7,050 bases of DNA, taken from JAXDLK01 sp034666665. GTDB taxonomy: Bacteria; Desulfobacterota; Binatia; JACPRU01. Below are positions 5,955-7,050 of the stretch, piece after piece. The stretch covers positions 1-7,050 of the forward strand of contig JAXDLK010000296.1 in the NCBI GenBank assembly GCA_034666665.1, given 5' to 3'. The notes below the pieces were generated by a model. That model saw only the letters and a program-made list of their open reading frames with translations, was not told where the DNA came from and searched no databases. The position numbers and the translations under genes are program-made. Within the stretch, counting starts at the first letter, position 1; every line of letters begins with the position of its first letter.

Positions 5955-6872
5955 CTAACGCGCAGCCGCGACCTTGGCGGAGAGAATCCTCGGCGGCGGG
6001 GGCCACGGCGCGACGGTTTCGTCGGCTCCGTGCAACCGGAAGAAGTTCACCGAATCGCGCATCACCGGGGCTCGTCCCTCGAATCCCGGCGCGAGCGCGG
6101 TGACGATGCCGATGTGGCCGAGCGCGGGATAGACGACGTGCCGCACCCAGCCGCCCTTCTCGCGGATTCGTGATGCGAGCTGGCTCGCGCTTCGCGGATC
6201 GACGACGTCATCGAGAGCCCCGGAGAGCAGCAGCATCGGCGGCTCGTCCCCGTCGACGAAGTGGATCGGCTGCGTCGTCGACCAGGCCTGCGAGCCATCG
6301 AAGACCGCCCGGATCGCACGGCTGACGGAGCGGAACTGGTACGGTCCCGCGAGGCCGACGGTCGCGCGGATGACGCCCTTCGGCGCTCCCGCCTTCTCGA
6401 GATAACGCTCGTCGAGCGTCAGCAGCGCTGCGATGTGCGCCCCTGCCGAGTGGCCCATGAGGAAGATCCGCTCGGGATCCCCGCCGTAGTCTCGGGCATG
6501 CTCGGCCGCCCAGCGGACCGCGTGCGCCCCGTCGTCGATGAATGCCGGGAACCGCACCGACGGATACAGACGGTAATCGGGAATGATCGTGACGAACCCG
6601 GCGGCGCTGAACGCCTCGCCGACGAACCGGTAGTTCCGGCGATCCCCCGACTGCCAGGACCCTCCGTAGAAGAAGACGAGCACGGGCGCGAGACGCCCTC
6701 TGGCAACGGGCCGGTACACGTCGAGCCGCTGGCGCGGGTCGGTCCCGTAAGGGAGGTCGCGCTGGCTCCGGTTCAGGAACGGGGACGATACGGTGTTCAC
6801 GACCGTGACCGTGGAGCAGGCGGCAAGGAGCGCCCCTCCCAGGGTCGCGACCACCAGACCTCGGACGCGCAT
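5955..6872 (-). CDS. Lipoprotein alpha/beta-hydrolase (esterase, BD-FAE / carboxylesterase-like)
   Basis: The 305-residue product has a signal peptide with a lipobox, L-L-A-A-C, so Cys19 would be lipidated. Ser follows it, which favours the outer membrane in Gram-negatives. The rest is an alpha/beta-hydrolase: V-L-V-F-F-Y-G-G-S-W (64-73) at the oxyanion strand, D-Y-R-L-Y-P (99-104), the nucleophile elbow G-H-S-A-G-A-H with Ser142, an acidic residue at D221 or D222 in S-G-A-L-D-D-V-V, and His253 in L-G-H-I-G. The catalytic triad therefore looks complete. The usual HGG oxyanion motif reads YGG here. Family relatives include feruloyl/acetyl esterases and kynurenine formamidase-like enzymes; the substrate is not determined. 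I chose ATG 6872 over ATG 6881 because AAGAGG lies ten bases before the former but only one base before the latter, and because the signal peptide then begins M-R-V-R, which is typical. It converges with the anti-sigma gene. Confidence 0.92.
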   Translation of the reverse strand: MRVRGLVVATLGGALLAACSTVTVVNTVSSPFLNRSQRDLPYGTDPRQRLDVYRPVARGRLAPVLVFFYGGSWQSGDRRNYRFVGEAFSAAGFVTIIPDYRLYPSVRFPAFIDDGAHAVRWAAEHARDYGGDPERIFLMGHSAGAHIAALLTLDERYLEKAGAPKGVIRATVGLAGPYQFRSVSRAIRAVFDGSQAWSTTQPIHFVDGDEPPMLLLSGALDDVVDPRSASQLASRIREKGGWVRHVVYPALGHIGIVTALAPGFEGRAPVMRDSVNFFRLHGADETVAPWPPPPRILSAKVAAAR

Positions 6873-6882
6873 GGCGACCATA

Positions 6883-6888
6883 CCTCTT
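6883..6888 (-). promoter_or_regulatory. Ribosome binding site that decides the esterase start
   Basis: AAGAGG on the minus strand is ten bases before the ATG at 6872 but only one base before the ATG at 6881. A ribosome could not use the upstream ATG with this site, so the protein most likely begins M-R-V-R-G-L. Confidence 0.65.
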
Positions 6889-6918
6889 GCGAGAAAGCGG
6901 CTTCGGAGTAAATCGCGC

Positions 6919-6954
6919 CGCCCACTTTTTGTTGCCGGTGGGCGCGGATCCGCG
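6919..6954. promoter_or_regulatory. Overlapping hairpin and perfect 12-bp palindrome upstream of the esterase
   Basis: CGCCCAC (6919-6925) and GTGGGCG (6938-6944) form a 7-bp stem around a 12-base loop containing a T-run. The perfect palindrome CGCGGATCCGCG (6943-6954) overlaps its right arm. They lie 47-83 bases before the esterase start. They could be an operator, or the hairpin could be a terminator for a plus-strand transcript, though its T-run is in the loop and not after the stem. The rest of 6873-7050 shows no gene or strong promoter that I can support. Confidence 0.3.
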
Positions 6955-7050
6955 AGGGAGCACCCGGCGGAGAGCGCCGGTCGCCGTCCGGAACGGAGCC
7001 GCGGCGTACGCGAGCCCCTTCCTTGGATACGGGGTGGACAGGTAGGGAGC

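Noticed and set aside
5816..6173. Small plus-strand open frames across the tandem repeats
   Set aside because: The 37-bp unit shifts frame with every copy, no family resemblance or ribosome site is visible, and the frames run antisense into the esterase gene.
6208..6963. Alternative minus-strand frame overlapping the esterase and its upstream region
   Set aside because: It is arginine-rich and has no hydrolase motifs. The neighbouring frame carries the lipobox and the complete catalytic triad.

Overview
This 7,050-base window comes from a GC-rich bacterial chromosome. It contains a lipoprotein signal peptide with a lipobox, a large hybrid histidine kinase, and an ECF sigma factor paired with an RskA-type anti-sigma factor. 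That mix fits a Gram-negative environmental lineage such as Acidobacteriota, Myxococcota or Gemmatimonadota. This is inference from style only; nothing in the sequence fixes the phylum. I found no RNA genes, CRISPR array, transposase or prophage genes.

Layout, left to right. (1) Positions 1-2940, minus strand: a membrane-anchored hybrid sensor kinase with six predicted membrane helices, two PAS domains, HisKA, HATPase and two receiver domains. It runs off the left edge. (2) 2941-3204: a divergent intergenic region. (3) 3205-3882, plus strand: an FMN-dependent nitroreductase-family protein. (4) 3894-4461: gene debris. Two pieces of a molybdopterin oxidoreductase lie on the minus strand in different reading frames. 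They abut, at about position 4100, the C-terminal third to half of a SAM-dependent methyltransferase on the plus strand. (5) 4458-5758, plus strand: a tightly overlapping ECF sigma factor and membrane anti-sigma factor operon. Its first gene overlaps the stop codon of the methyltransferase remnant. (6) 5791-5954: two adjacent families of short tandem repeats, one hairpin-forming, between two convergent genes. (7) 5955-6872, minus strand: a lipoprotein alpha/beta-hydrolase (esterase). (8) 6873-7050: upstream region of the esterase with palindromes and no gene I can support.

How the genes work together. The kinase and the sigma/anti-sigma pair are two separate envelope-sensing systems. The sigma factor and its RskA-like partner form a self-contained switch, and a GGAAC-N17-CGTC motif just upstream is a candidate autoregulatory promoter. 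It lies inside the methyltransferase remnant. The nitroreductase and esterase are stand-alone enzymes with no evident pathway link to the regulators. The most informative part of the window is the debris at 3894-4461, which records at least two deletion or rearrangement events. No convincing new multi-gene system is visible.
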